NCBI GenBank assembly: GCA_963833965.1
Contig: CAWHZZ010000003.1
Span: 765,233-829,232 of the forward strand
DNA length: 64,000 nt
Direction of reading: 5' to 3'
Source of the DNA: CAJCIW01 sp963833965
Lineage (GTDB): Bacteria > Chlamydiota > Chlamydiia > Chlamydiales > Rhabdochlamydiaceae
Of this stretch, positions 38,789 through 47,838 are shown one piece after another. The notes below the pieces were generated by a model. It did no database searches. It was given only the letters and a program-made list of their open reading frames with translations, and was not told where the DNA came from. Position 1 is the stretch's first letter. Each line of letters begins with the position of its first letter. A program made the position numbers and the translations under genes.

Positions 38789-40909
38789 ATGGAAAGTTAT
38801 CTTTTCCCAGCGCATTTCGACCTCGTCACACCCGACGGCGTCCTCATTTCTTTGAAGCGGACAAGTCCCACCGAGATGGAAACCACCCTCCTCATTCAAA
38901 ACATTTCGCCCGCATTCGTCGGTTTTCAGATCGAGCACGAACATATCTCCTTCAACCTCAAAAGTACTCTGGCCCAGCTCGGGCTCAACGGGATTGCACA
39001 AAACTACGAACTCGACAAAAAAAATCTGACGGCGAAGGTGAGCGTTCGGCTCCAGTCTTACGGAAAAGTCGCAGCCGCCCTCCTCGACCATCTCGCCGAA
39101 GGAGCCCATGTCGGCAAGCTCTTTGCTGCCGATCCACGCCGCAAAGTACGCGACCCCGACTATCTGCTTCGGATGTTCGGCCGTACCGACAGGCAAGGAC
39201 GTCCCCTTCTGTCCCTCGGCGGCCCCAAAGGACGCGATGAACTCTTGCTTGAGAAAATCGACGGGAGGACCGTAGCTTTCCTTCCCCTTCAAGAAGGCGT
39301 GCTCACCTACGATGAAAATGCGATTTTGGGGATGCTCCCCACAATAGGAAAAGCCCTCGCTCATCCCTACTTTCGCCTCCGCACGCTGATCCAGCTCGAT
39401 CAAAACTGGCTTCCCCTGGCAAAACGGCACGTCACCAAAGGGGAGATCCTTCTCGTCCGCACTGCGCCACTTCATATTCGTACTGCCTATGGCAAAGTGG
39501 TCGATTCACTTCTACCCCCGGGCATCAACCACACCACCGCCAACGTCCTGGAACCCGACACCAAAGCGTCGGGCGATGTGTACGAACTTTATGGCTCATC
39601 CGATGAGGAGCTCCACGTGATGCCCGTCGAATTTTTTACTCTCGAGCCCCATCGCGAACACGTCTTTTTCGCCGACCGCGACCAGCTGCAGACCAGCCTG
39701 GAAAATTCCAATATTCTATTCAATGCCTTTAAAACGGCGCCGATGCCGCTTTCCAACCGCGCCGCGGTCTTCATCGTCAAAGGAGAACAACTCCTAACTC
39801 TTCAACCCAAACAATGGATCTCGCGCGAAACACACATGAGCGAGTTTCCCGGGCTGTTTTATCCCTCCCAGCAGGCGCTTCTCGTCCAGCGCTACATCGA
39901 ACAGCAGGCAGATTATCCCTTCTTAAAAGCCATCGAAGACGGGCTGATCACATCGCAGGGCATCCTGCTCGCGAGATATTTCCCCTCTCCTTTGATGAAA
40001 CGGCTACTGCTCAGCGATCGCGTCCAGCGCTGCTTGAAAGGGATTTATTTTCAATACCCGTCACTCGCCTACGGAAACTTTTTTTCCCACGAAGACCGCT
40101 CGCTTCTGCTCGACCTCGCCAAATTCGGCATCCCCGTTTTTTGGGTCGATGAAACATCCGGCAATGTCTTGCAGTATATCCCAAAGCCGAACAAAGATTC
40201 CGGCATGTTCGTCCCCGAACCTTTAATCGACACTTTCGTCAAGGCGACCGCCTTTGGAATTTATGGATCGACGCTTTTGCATGGGAACTTCGAAGATGAG
40301 CTCGCGTCGATGATGCGCGGCATCATCGCGATGCGCTCGCAGTTCGACCATCGCCTTCTCAACCCCGAAACGCCGATCGCCCTCGTCACCGGCGGCGGGC
40401 CCGGACTCATGGAGGTCGGCAACCGCGTCGCCAAACGCGTTGGGGTGCTCTCCTGCGCCAATATCGTCGATTTCCGCAACAGCGGCAACCTCAACATCAA
40501 AGAGCAATCGCAAAACCCTTACATCGAAGCCAAAATGACCTACCGCCTCGACAAGCTCGTCGAACGGCAGTCGGAATTCAACCTCGACTTTCCGATCATT
40601 CTGACGGGCGGCTACGGCACTGATTTTGAGCTTAGCCTCGAAGAGGTGCGCAGAAAAGTCGGCTCCATGGAACCCACTCCGGTCCTCCTCTTCGGAACCC
40701 CAGATTATTGGCGGCAGAAGATCACCTCTCGGTACCAGTGCAATTTAAAAGCGGGGACGATCGTCGGATCGCAGTGGGTCAGCAACTGCTTTTACTGTGT
40801 GACCAGCGCAGAACAAGGATTGAAAGTCTACAGGCAGTATTTCTCCAACAGTCTTTCCATCGGGCCGAGCTTTCCGCCGAGCAGCGATGGTTTTGTCACG
40901 GTAAACTAA
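38789..40909 (+). CDS. Large protein with C-terminal LOG/lysine-decarboxylase-like domain
   Basis: 706 residues. The C-terminal third holds a Rossmann-type domain of the LOG superfamily: ALVTGGGPGLMEVGNRVAKR near residue 535 and PIILTGGYGTDFELSLEEVR near residue 608, equivalent to the PGGxGTxxE motif but with Thr-Gly-Gly-Tyr. LOG enzymes cleave ribose-5-phosphate from nucleoside monophosphates. The first 450 residues have no family I recognise. The order relative to HIT and MYG1-like genes matches C. trachomatis CT387 (from memory). Confidence 0.75.
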   Translation: MESYLFPAHFDLVTPDGVLISLKRTSPTEMETTLLIQNISPAFVGFQIEHEHISFNLKSTLAQLGLNGIAQNYELDKKNLTAKVSVRLQSYGKVAAALLDHLAEGAHVGKLFAADPRRKVRDPDYLLRMFGRTDRQGRPLLSLGGPKGRDELLLEKIDGRTVAFLPLQEGVLTYDENAILGMLPTIGKALAHPYFRLRTLIQLDQNWLPLAKRHVTKGEILLVRTAPLHIRTAYGKVVDSLLPPGINHTTANVLEPDTKASGDVYELYGSSDEELHVMPVEFFTLEPHREHVFFADRDQLQTSLENSNILFNAFKTAPMPLSNRAAVFIVKGEQLLTLQPKQWISRETHMSEFPGLFYPSQQALLVQRYIEQQADYPFLKAIEDGLITSQGILLARYFPSPLMKRLLLSDRVQRCLKGIYFQYPSLAYGNFFSHEDRSLLLDLAKFGIPVFWVDETSGNVLQYIPKPNKDSGMFVPEPLIDTFVKATAFGIYGSTLLHGNFEDELASMMRGIIAMRSQFDHRLLNPETPIALVTGGGPGLMEVGNRVAKRVGVLSCANIVDFRNSGNLNIKEQSQNPYIEAKMTYRLDKLVERQSEFNLDFPIILTGGYGTDFELSLEEVRRKVGSMEPTPVLLFGTPDYWRQKITSRYQCNLKAGTIVGSQWVSNCFYCVTSAEQGLKVYRQYFSNSLSIGPSFPPSSDGFVTVN

Positions 40910-40929
40910 AGTCAAAAGGACAGCTTCTT

Positions 40930-41096
40930 AGAGGTTGTAAGGAAATAAATTTTACAGTTCCCGAGAAGAAAAACGGTTCAGATCTTGAGGATTTTTCCGC
41001 AGCAGGTGTTTCCTGTCACCCCTGTAAGGAAAAATCGTCGAGAGATGAATCGATTTTTCCCTCGAGAACTGTAAAAGTTATTTTCTTACAACCCCT
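40930..41096. mobile_element. MITE-like foldback element, family 1, copy 2
   Basis: 167 bp with terminal inverted repeats AGAGGTTGTAAGGAAATAAA (left) and the reverse complement of AGGGGTTGTAAGAAAATAAC (right), both continuing TTTTACAGTTC(C/T)CGAG, as in copy 1 at 9310-9413. The middle carries extra inverted segments (AAAAACGG; TCGATTTTTCC). Its right end overlaps the last codons of the minus-strand 771-aa gene and provides that gene's TAA stop (41086-41088). Confidence 0.8.
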
Positions 41097-43401
41097 TGGA
41101 TCGCGCGACAGCCTCAATGAGCCTGTTGATGTCTTTGGGAGCTTGGATCTTTCCAAAATTATCTCCACCGGCGCTCGAGTCTTTCTCGTGCGCGAGGAAC
41201 CACACCCGGTAGTAAACGCCTTGACTCTGATCTAATTTGAGTCCGCCTTTTTCTGCGGAAGAAAGAAGCAGAGAGCAGAGCTGTTCTATTTCTTGAGGTT
41301 TCAATTGCTTGTTGTCTCTGAGTTGCTCAAGCAAACGTTTTAACTCTGTCAAGGATTTGATCGGATCGTCCGCAGCCTTCCGAGCCGAAGCAAAATTCCC
41401 TTCTGCAAGAGGACGCCTGACTTCGGATTGGCTGATTGCCTTAATCAGCCGCTCAATGTCTTTGGGAGCATGGATCTTTCCAAAATTGTCTCCACCCGCG
41501 CTCGAGTCTTTCTCGTGCGCGAGGGACCACACCCAGTAGTAAACGCTTTGATTCTCATCTAATTTGAGTCCGCCTTTTTCTGCGGAAGAAAGAAGCAGAG
41601 AGCAAAGCTGTTCTATTTCTTGAGGTTTCAATTGCTTGTTGACTCTGAGTTCTTTAAGCGAGCGTTTTAACTCCGCCAAGGATTTGATTGGATTGTCCGC
41701 AGCTTTCAGAGCCGAGGGAAAATTCCCTTCTGCCAGGGGTTTGATGGGAATGTCCATCACTTTCGGAGCCGAAACAAGATTCCCTTCTGCAAGAGGGCGT
41801 TTGGATTCGGATTGGCTGATTGCCTGAATCAGCCGCTCAATGTCTTTGGGAGCATGGATCTTTCCAAAATTGTCTCCACCCGCGCTTGAGTCTTTCTCGT
41901 GCGCGAGTGACCACACCCAGTAGTAAACGCTTTGATTCTCATCTAATTTGAGTCCGCCTTTTTCTGCGGAAGAAAGAAGCTGAGAGCAAAGCTGTTCTAT
42001 TTCTTGAGCATTCAGTTGCTTGTTGACCCTGAGTTCTTCAAGCAAACGTTTTAACTCTGCCAAGGATTTGATCGGATTGTCCTTGACTTTCGGAGCCGAA
42101 ACAAGATTCGCTTCTGCAAGAGGGCGTTTGGCTTCGGATTGGCTGATTGCCTGAATCAGCCGCTCAATGTCTTTGGGAGCATGGATCTTTCCAAAATTGT
42201 CTCCACCCGCGCTCGAGTCTTTCTCGTGCGCGAGGGACCACACCCAGTAGTAAACGCTTTGATTCTCATCTAATTTGAGTCCGCCTTTTTCTGCGGAAGA
42301 AAGAAGCAGAGAGCAAAGCTGTTCTATTTCTTGAGGTTTCAATTGCTTGTTGACCCTGAGTTCTTCAAGTGTACGTTTTAACTCTGCCAAGGATTTGATC
42401 GAATCGTCCGCAGCTTTTAGAGCCGAGAAAAAATCCCCTTGTGCAAGAGGTCGCTTGACTTCGGATTGGCTGATTGCGTCAATCAGCCGCTCAACGTCCT
42501 TGGGAGCCAGGATCTTTCCAATGTTATGCCAGTCGGCATTAGAATCTTTCTCCTGCGCAAGAAACCACACCCGGTGATAAACACCATATGGTTTATTCAA
42601 TGCCAACCCATTTTCTTCAGCGCCCTTTAAAACTGCCTCGGCCAATGTTTCCCGCTCTTCTGCGCTGAAACGCTCTTCCGATTGAATGTCTTGGAGCCTT
42701 TCTTTCATTTCTTCCAATGTCCTTGCAGGTTGCTCTTTAACCATTTCAGCGAATAACTTATAATCGAGCTCCTTGCGCATTCTTATTTCTCTCTGGTTGG
42801 TCCTCATTTGCAGTTCATAGATACACTTGCGCAGTTCATTCTTTCTTATATAATGTTTTTGGCAAAACTCAAGGCCAGTAGACCGGAACACAGGGAGAAT
42901 AAAATTCACTCGGCCAAGCAGTGCCTTAAGCCTTCCCCGAAGATCTGCGGCGACCTCGATATCCATCTCTCCCTCTTCGTAAGAGCTGACAAGTTCAGCT
43001 TCGACCTCAATTTCATCGGAAATTTCCTTTAACTCACAATGCGAATTCAATAAACGGTCAAAACTCCTTAAACCCCCATCTAAGACCGCCCGCTTTTCTT
43101 GCAATGTCTTGATCTGATGTTCAAAAATTTCGCGGATGTCGTCATTGAGGATATATGTGCACTCCTGTGTGAGGAGGTGGATATGGCGGTAGATGCCATC
43201 TAAGTTTAGGCGTATATTGCGAAGCGGCTTCGTCATGTTCACGAATTGATCTAAATCAATCTCGCCCTCATCGACGCGCACCGCAGCAGACGATTGGAGA
43301 AAATTGACCGTTTCCGCCCGTCCTTGAATGACGCCAATCCTGTTGGAAAGATCGATGATATCCGCAGAAATTTGCGCAATTCTAACTGATGATATTGTCA
43401 T
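41086..43401 (-). CDS. 771-aa protein with five long tandem repeats
   Basis: Residues 1-220 are charged, probably coiled coil. Then five repeats of about 105-125 residues follow (DNA about 41090-42760). Each has L.E(L/M)K..L..(L/I), an E(I/R)E.L. helix, GG(L)KL(D)..(S/G)VYY.VW.LAHEKDSSAGG, and NFGKI.APKD(I)ERLI.AISQSE, joined by RPLAEGN linkers. Repeats 2-4 are almost identical in DNA, so recent expansion or contraction is likely. Repeat 1 is the most diverged. The conserved Trp/Tyr/His positions suggest a folded binding module, but no family is recognised. The stop codon is provided by a MITE-like element. Confidence 0.8.
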   Translation of the reverse strand: MTISSVRIAQISADIIDLSNRIGVIQGRAETVNFLQSSAAVRVDEGEIDLDQFVNMTKPLRNIRLNLDGIYRHIHLLTQECTYILNDDIREIFEHQIKTLQEKRAVLDGGLRSFDRLLNSHCELKEISDEIEVEAELVSSYEEGEMDIEVAADLRGRLKALLGRVNFILPVFRSTGLEFCQKHYIRKNELRKCIYELQMRTNQREIRMRKELDYKLFAEMVKEQPARTLEEMKERLQDIQSEERFSAEERETLAEAVLKGAEENGLALNKPYGVYHRVWFLAQEKDSNADWHNIGKILAPKDVERLIDAISQSEVKRPLAQGDFFSALKAADDSIKSLAELKRTLEELRVNKQLKPQEIEQLCSLLLSSAEKGGLKLDENQSVYYWVWSLAHEKDSSAGGDNFGKIHAPKDIERLIQAISQSEAKRPLAEANLVSAPKVKDNPIKSLAELKRLLEELRVNKQLNAQEIEQLCSQLLSSAEKGGLKLDENQSVYYWVWSLAHEKDSSAGGDNFGKIHAPKDIERLIQAISQSESKRPLAEGNLVSAPKVMDIPIKPLAEGNFPSALKAADNPIKSLAELKRSLKELRVNKQLKPQEIEQLCSLLLSSAEKGGLKLDENQSVYYWVWSLAHEKDSSAGGDNFGKIHAPKDIERLIKAISQSEVRRPLAEGNFASARKAADDPIKSLTELKRLLEQLRDNKQLKPQEIEQLCSLLLSSAEKGGLKLDQSQGVYYRVWFLAHEKDSSAGGDNFGKIQAPKDINRLIEAVARSKGL
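41096..42760. repeat. Tandem coding repeats, period about 325-370 bp
   Basis: Within the 771-aa gene the plus-strand string TTTCCAAAATTGTCTCCACC recurs near 41480, 41867 and 42193 with long identical flanks, and a diverged form is at 42517. Units near 41.5, 41.8 and 42.2 kb are nearly identical. One linker (about 41695-41800) is duplicated internally. This is a coding repeat, not a CRISPR array. Confidence 0.85.
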
Positions 43402-43431
43402 AGCGGCAAAGATGATATCGCAAACGAAGAA

Positions 43432-44613
43432 TTAAAATCCCCAAGAAAAGCCGAACTCGCCATATTCGGTGCGTTCGTTGAAGAACTGCCCCTCGTAGGA
43501 ATAGCCATAGTGATAGTCAACATAGACCCGCATTTTTCGGCCGATCCCTTGCAGCTTACTGATTTCGTAGCCTAATTTAGCCGTGAAATCGAAGTTCCAG
43601 TCCCTCTGCTGCCAGTTTTCGACATGGACCGCGAAAAACGGTGTCCCATAGATTCTCTGGTAGACAAACTTCGTCCCCAAAATTCTCAGCTCTGCCCCAT
43701 ATTCGACATAGAGCGGCTTGATCTTGAACGACGGATCGCTATGAAAAACAACTCCGGGACCCACGTAGCCCCGCAAGTGGCTGGAAAATTGGTAGGAAGT
43801 GAAGAAGTCGATGGCCTCCATGCTCGGATTCTTTCGATCCTTGCATTTGCGATGGTTGCACAAGTATTCGTCACCCAGATGCGAGGAGATGTGATACACG
43901 CGGAAACGGAAAGACCATCTGTCCGCTGCATACGTCAGGGGTATTCCCACCAGAAAGTCGGTGTTGACAAGCTCGCACGTCTCGTGCTTTTTCCGATGAG
44001 GGATATTTTTGTAGTTGAACACCGCCCAGATTCCCGCCTCGATGCCAATCTGCAAATCCCCATGCCAGCGGAACACATCGAGCCAGCGGAAAATCGGGAA
44101 ATCGTCGCCCAGTGACACCGCCGCGCAAATATCCCCGCACACTTTGTCTCCAAACCTAGCCGCCGCCGAGTTCGTCGGTTGACGCGGGTCTGCGACAAGA
44201 GGCGCAAAAAGCACTGTCGATTGCGGAAACCAAACTCCGCCCACCCTTGGCTGTTCCACATATTGCTTATGCTTCTCCAACTCTTCTTTGGAAAGCTCGA
44301 CCACTTCGACGGTGGTCACCCCGGGCAGGTCTTTGACGAAAGCAATGATACTCTTGGCAAGCAGGTCGTTGTGTGGCAAATTCGCGAGCATCACCTTGTG
44401 GTCTTTGACAATGACAGCCACCTGATACTCATAGTAGTGGACGTCGATCAAAGCTTGGATATAGCCTTCAAGATACGGGTCGGAAGCCCCCGCCAAAGTC
44501 TCGATCGGAAGATTGTCTGCCCGCGTCAACACCTCGTCTTGAATTTCTTGTGCGCAAATCGAAAAACAAACCAATGACGTTGCGACGGCAAAACGATAAA
44601 ATGCGCTTGCCAA
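43432..44613 (-). CDS. DUF1207-like outer-membrane protein
   Basis: 393 residues. It starts at TTG 44613, which has GAGGAG 6 bp upstream and opens directly into a signal peptide (YRFAVATSLVCFSICAQE). Residues about 30-125 hold a BON-like segment (VIVKDHKVMLANLPHNDLLA; PGVTTVEVVELSKEELEKH). The rest is a beta-rich region with ADRWSFRFRVYHISSHLGDE, typical of DUF1207, ending in an aromatic residue (FGFSWGF) as outer-membrane barrels do. Function is unknown; a structural or transport role in the outer membrane is inferred. Confidence 0.75.
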   Translation of the reverse strand: MASAFYRFAVATSLVCFSICAQEIQDEVLTRADNLPIETLAGASDPYLEGYIQALIDVHYYEYQVAVIVKDHKVMLANLPHNDLLAKSIIAFVKDLPGVTTVEVVELSKEELEKHKQYVEQPRVGGVWFPQSTVLFAPLVADPRQPTNSAAARFGDKVCGDICAAVSLGDDFPIFRWLDVFRWHGDLQIGIEAGIWAVFNYKNIPHRKKHETCELVNTDFLVGIPLTYAADRWSFRFRVYHISSHLGDEYLCNHRKCKDRKNPSMEAIDFFTSYQFSSHLRGYVGPGVVFHSDPSFKIKPLYVEYGAELRILGTKFVYQRIYGTPFFAVHVENWQQRDWNFDFTAKLGYEISKLQGIGRKMRVYVDYHYGYSYEGQFFNERTEYGEFGFSWGF

Positions 44614-44710
44614 CCCTAACTCCTCTTTATCAGTATCTTACCCAAGAGGAAGTTTATGGGTCAAAAAAATTTTTTACACCACTCCACTTCCTTGATCCCC
44701 TAAAAAAAAA

Positions 44711-44725
44711 TTTCTAGCGCTATTT
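44711..44725 (+). promoter_or_regulatory. Conserved upstream box of the transcription-factor-like family (gene A)
   Basis: TTTCTAGCGCTATTT lies 44 bp before ATG 44770. Near-identical boxes lie at 44-46 bp before the other three paralogues (46216, 49277, 52437). It is a candidate regulator site or promoter element. No vegetative -35/-10 pair coincides clearly. Confidence 0.5.
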
Positions 44726-44769
44726 TCAAAAACAAAGTACCCTTAGCCCTTTAAAAGTAAGTACCTTAA

Positions 44770-46188
44770 ATGAGCGTACAAAGCAAAACTGCATATCCGC
44801 CTTCCCACATTCTCGAGCCGACCTCTTCGACCATTTTTCAGCCAGAGGGAGCAAAAGAGACGCAATCAGAAAGTGATTCAAGCCCTTCTTTTGCGGAATC
44901 CACATATCTAAAAATCGACGAGCAGGCTGCAAAGCGATTATGCGATCTCAAGATTGAGACCGGGCTTTCCGAGATCATTTCTTGGATTGGGTTTCAGCGC
45001 AGCTATCTAATAAGAAATTCCGACAAGATTTCGATTCGAGACGCAAGATTAATTAATGATCATTCGGAACAACCCATTTTTGAGATTGATAAAGACCATC
45101 TTGTAGAATTTAAGGTGACGGAAGCCGCGCGAAATACCCTTGAACTTCTTTATAAAGAAGACTGCTACGATAAAGAAGAATTGGAAACACCTCCAGCGTT
45201 TTTATACAAAATAATAACTCGTCACACACTTTCAATTTCCAAAAAAAACGCCGATAAGATTGATGAATTCTTTCATAAAGATGTGTTTGGAAGTCATCAG
45301 ATTTTCGAAAGCGCCTGCGCTGAAGATATCAAGAAGAAACAGAATCGCATTGACAACGACAAACTGACCTTAATCAAGTATGACAAAAAAAGCAAAGAAA
45401 AAGTTAGAAAATTTGATTCTGCAACAAACACGAAAATAAGCAATATTATCGGAAGCATAATGTATCAATCTCATTACTCCTCAATAAACGTTAGAAATGC
45501 TCTCGTCGTCAATAAGGTTTCAGGATCGGAAATTTTTAATTTTTCTGTCGCAAATCTCAAGTATGTTCCGATATCCGATGACACTCATGATCGATTCAGC
45601 ACATCTCTTGAAAACAAAACCAAGACTGGAAAGGTCACCATGCGTGACATTGAACGCCGACTAAAACTTCCAAAATCTTGCCTGTGTGGGATAAAGAAAA
45701 GAAAAAATAACCGAATTTTGTACAGTACAGCAGACAAACTCAACAAATATTTTAAGAAAAAAATATTCGATTTTAAACAAATTTTGCAAGATGCGCAACA
45801 AGAGGCTACTCGTTTCTACGAATCCTCGCTTCCAATCGATACTAAGAGTGAAACCCCTGTATCTTCAGCACAAAAGCGAAAATTGAGTCAAACAACTATC
45901 GAAGAGGGACGACCTATTAAAAAACAAAAAAAAGCCCTCGAGGAAATGCAGATGCCAAAAGCCCCTTCACCCGTTCCTTCCTCTTCTGACATTCCTTCTT
46001 GCGAAATGGACCCACCGCCTTCCCCGGAAGAGCGTCCCCCGGCCTCATGGGATGAATTTACCGACGATCCTTTAGCAATTGAGTGTATACCGACTTTCCT
46101 TGAGTATCATCAACCATTCATTTCCTTGGAATTAGACACATTTGCAAATCCGCAATTGGACCCTTCCTCTTCCTCCCTGAATAGTTAG
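44770..46188 (+). CDS. Tandem HTH-like protein with bipartite NLS-like signal and acidic tail (gene A, 472 aa)
   Basis: After a Ser-rich N-terminus and FAESTYLKIDEQ, four modules follow (about residues 45-345): IISWIGFQRSYLI..ISIRDARLIN; a second with FLYKIITRHTLSISKKNADK; a third with INVRNALVVNKVS; a fourth with IERRLKLPKSCLCGIKKR and TADKLNKYF. Modules resemble Xre-type helix-turn-helix units, alternating in two types. Residues 369-388 read KRK-x12-KKQKK, a bipartite nuclear-localisation spacing. The last 80 residues are acidic, Pro/Ser-rich and aromatic (ASWDEFTDDPLAIE; FLEYHQPFISLELDTF). I infer a candidate host-nucleus DNA-binding effector; no homologue search was possible. Confidence 0.65.
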   Translation: MSVQSKTAYPPSHILEPTSSTIFQPEGAKETQSESDSSPSFAESTYLKIDEQAAKRLCDLKIETGLSEIISWIGFQRSYLIRNSDKISIRDARLINDHSEQPIFEIDKDHLVEFKVTEAARNTLELLYKEDCYDKEELETPPAFLYKIITRHTLSISKKNADKIDEFFHKDVFGSHQIFESACAEDIKKKQNRIDNDKLTLIKYDKKSKEKVRKFDSATNTKISNIIGSIMYQSHYSSINVRNALVVNKVSGSEIFNFSVANLKYVPISDDTHDRFSTSLENKTKTGKVTMRDIERRLKLPKSCLCGIKKRKNNRILYSTADKLNKYFKKKIFDFKQILQDAQQEATRFYESSLPIDTKSETPVSSAQKRKLSQTTIEEGRPIKKQKKALEEMQMPKAPSPVPSSSDIPSCEMDPPPSPEERPPASWDEFTDDPLAIECIPTFLEYHQPFISLELDTFANPQLDPSSSSLNS

Positions 46189-46215
46189 TCAGTTTCCTCC
46201 CCCTTCAAACAAATC

Positions 46216-46229
46216 TTCTAGTGTTATTT
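46216..46229 (+). promoter_or_regulatory. Conserved upstream box (gene B)
   Basis: TTCTAGTGTTATTT, 45 bp before ATG 46275, followed by a GTTAAGTAAAAT stretch that matches the GTTAAAGTAAAG of genes C and D. Confidence 0.5.
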
Positions 46230-46274
46230 GTCGACGTTAAGTAAAATCATCGCGTCAAAAAAAATGGCATATCG

Positions 46275-47696
46275 ATGAGCGTTAGAGGTACTAGTCCATC
46301 TCATTCTTCTTCGCATTCACCTATTCAAGAGTTCAACTCCTCCTCTGTTGAAGATGAGGATAGCTTGGAATTGCCAGAACATGAATCTTTTGCTGATTCC
46401 ACATACCTAAAAATCAACGATCATTCAGTGAAACTCTTTCGCGAATTGCAAAAGAGCATGTCTGCTCCTATGATCTATTCTTGGATTGGTGGCGATAAAA
46501 CCCAGGGTATTTTACATCAAACGACAAAAAGAATTTCTGTGAAAGATGCAAGATTGGTTAATGAATATTCGGGAACCACCATTTTTGAGCTCGATGAAAA
46601 AGACGTTATAGAACTGAAAATATCGGACTCCGCTCGCAACACTCTGCAAAAGTTGAACGGAAACGGAAGTAATTTTAGTCAAGCCTCTGTAGAACTTGGG
46701 TTTCAGCACTATTTTCTCAGCAGAATTAAAAATGGGCGCAGTTCGTCCATCTCGAAAACAACCGCCCAAAAAATTGATGAGTACTTTAATACAGATGTGT
46801 TTCGCATTCATCAAATTTTCATTTGGGCAAGCACGGAATCCATCCATGATGCGGTGATGCGAGGGAATATTAATAACTCGGATGAATTCACCATTATAAA
46901 ATTCGATCGAAAGAGTCAAAATGCAGTTAAAAATTTGGAGCCGTCCACAAGATTGGAAATTTCGAAAATCATCGGCACCACACTTCAAAATTATTACGCA
47001 ACCATCTCGATTAAAAATGCTGTTGTTGTCAATCAGATTTCCGGATTGAAAATTTTTGAATTTTCTGTCCTAAATCTCGCTTTCATTCCCCTTACGAAAG
47101 AAACTCAGGATGGATTCAGCGAACTCATTCGCGAAAAAAATAACACAGAAAAAATCTCCATCAAAGCAATTAGAGAAAAATTGAAATTTCCTGCTGCTAC
47201 ATTCAATGACTTGCAAAGAGGAAACCGACAAAAGATCCCTTTCGATGTAGCGCAAAAAATCAACACCTATTTTAAAAGAAAATTTTTCGACTTTGAAGGG
47301 ATTTTGAGACAAGCAGAAACCGATGCCCTTAACTTTTATAAATCTGCAATCGGATCATCGGATAGTCATGCTCAAGAAGCTTCAACCAAAAAACGAAAAT
47401 GGGGTGAAATGAGCGAACCAGAACAACTTAAGAAGCAAAAAAAGGAACAACCGACGGCAGAAACCTTTTCTTCGGATCCTCCGCGTTCCGATTCAGCTTT
47501 TCGTTTATCTTCTTTCGAAGAGAACCCAGCGCGTTCGGGGAATCCTAACGAGCGGATGGTGAGCTTCCTTGATGATATTCAACTACTTAATTTCGATTTT
47601 ACAAACTTGAAACCCAGCACTCCTGCATATCCGCAATTGGATGCTTTCTTTTCCTCCCAGAGTAGCCAGGCTCCATCTCAAAAGTTTTTAGAGTAA
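46275..47696 (+). CDS. Tandem HTH-like protein with bipartite NLS-like signal and acidic tail (gene B, 473 aa)
   Basis: Same layout as gene A: FADSTYLKINDHSVK, then modules with MIYSWIGGDKTQGIL/ISVKDARLVNEYS, ASVELGFQHYFLSRIKNGRS/KTTAQKIDEYF (a clear Xre-like helix-turn-helix pattern), TISIKNAVVVNQIS, and AIREKLKFPAATFNDLQRGN/DVAQKINTYF. Residues 372-390 read KKRK-x10-KKQKK. The tail has FLDDIQLLNFDFTNL and AYPQLDAFF, acidic and aromatic like activation domains. The last codons (QKFLE and the TAA stop) are provided by a foldback element inserted at the 3' end, so the native C-terminus may have been longer. Confidence 0.65.
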   Translation: MSVRGTSPSHSSSHSPIQEFNSSSVEDEDSLELPEHESFADSTYLKINDHSVKLFRELQKSMSAPMIYSWIGGDKTQGILHQTTKRISVKDARLVNEYSGTTIFELDEKDVIELKISDSARNTLQKLNGNGSNFSQASVELGFQHYFLSRIKNGRSSSISKTTAQKIDEYFNTDVFRIHQIFIWASTESIHDAVMRGNINNSDEFTIIKFDRKSQNAVKNLEPSTRLEISKIIGTTLQNYYATISIKNAVVVNQISGLKIFEFSVLNLAFIPLTKETQDGFSELIREKNNTEKISIKAIREKLKFPAATFNDLQRGNRQKIPFDVAQKINTYFKRKFFDFEGILRQAETDALNFYKSAIGSSDSHAQEASTKKRKWGEMSEPEQLKKQKKEQPTAETFSSDPPRSDSAFRLSSFEENPARSGNPNERMVSFLDDIQLLNFDFTNLKPSTPAYPQLDAFFSSQSSQAPSQKFLE

Positions 47697-47828
47697 TTTC
47701 GGCGTCAAAGCCGCTGAAATCGACGATCGCAAGTTGATTCGTATTGCATTAATACGGATCAACTTGCGAAGCCTGCGGTCGTCGATTTGAGCGAGCTTTC
47801 ACGCTCGAAATTGTCTTAAGAATTTTTG
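47679..47828. mobile_element. MITE-like foldback element, family 2
   Basis: About 150 bp. Terminal repeats CAAAAGTTTTTAGAGTAATT (left) and the reverse complement of CAAAAATTCTTAAGACAATT (right), both continuing TCG.GCGT.AAAGC, flank inner arms AAATCGACGATCGC / GGTCGTCGATTT and AAGTTGATTCGTATT / AATACGGATCAACTT. It has no coding capacity. The left end supplies the stop codon of gene B. A single end of the same family is at 55184-55218. Confidence 0.8.
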
Positions 47829-47838
47829 TCACGGACCA

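Noticed and set aside
40708..41235. Plus-strand open frame of 175 codons across the end of the LOG-like gene and the MITE
   Set aside because: It is antisense or out of frame to two well-supported genes, and its middle is the inverted-repeat element. The similarity to the open frame at 9306-9521 comes only from the shared MITE sequence.
41096..42760. Regular repeats that could suggest a CRISPR array
   Set aside because: The period is about 330 bp, the repeats are in frame inside one long coding region, and there are no 25-40 bp repeats with unique spacers or cas genes.
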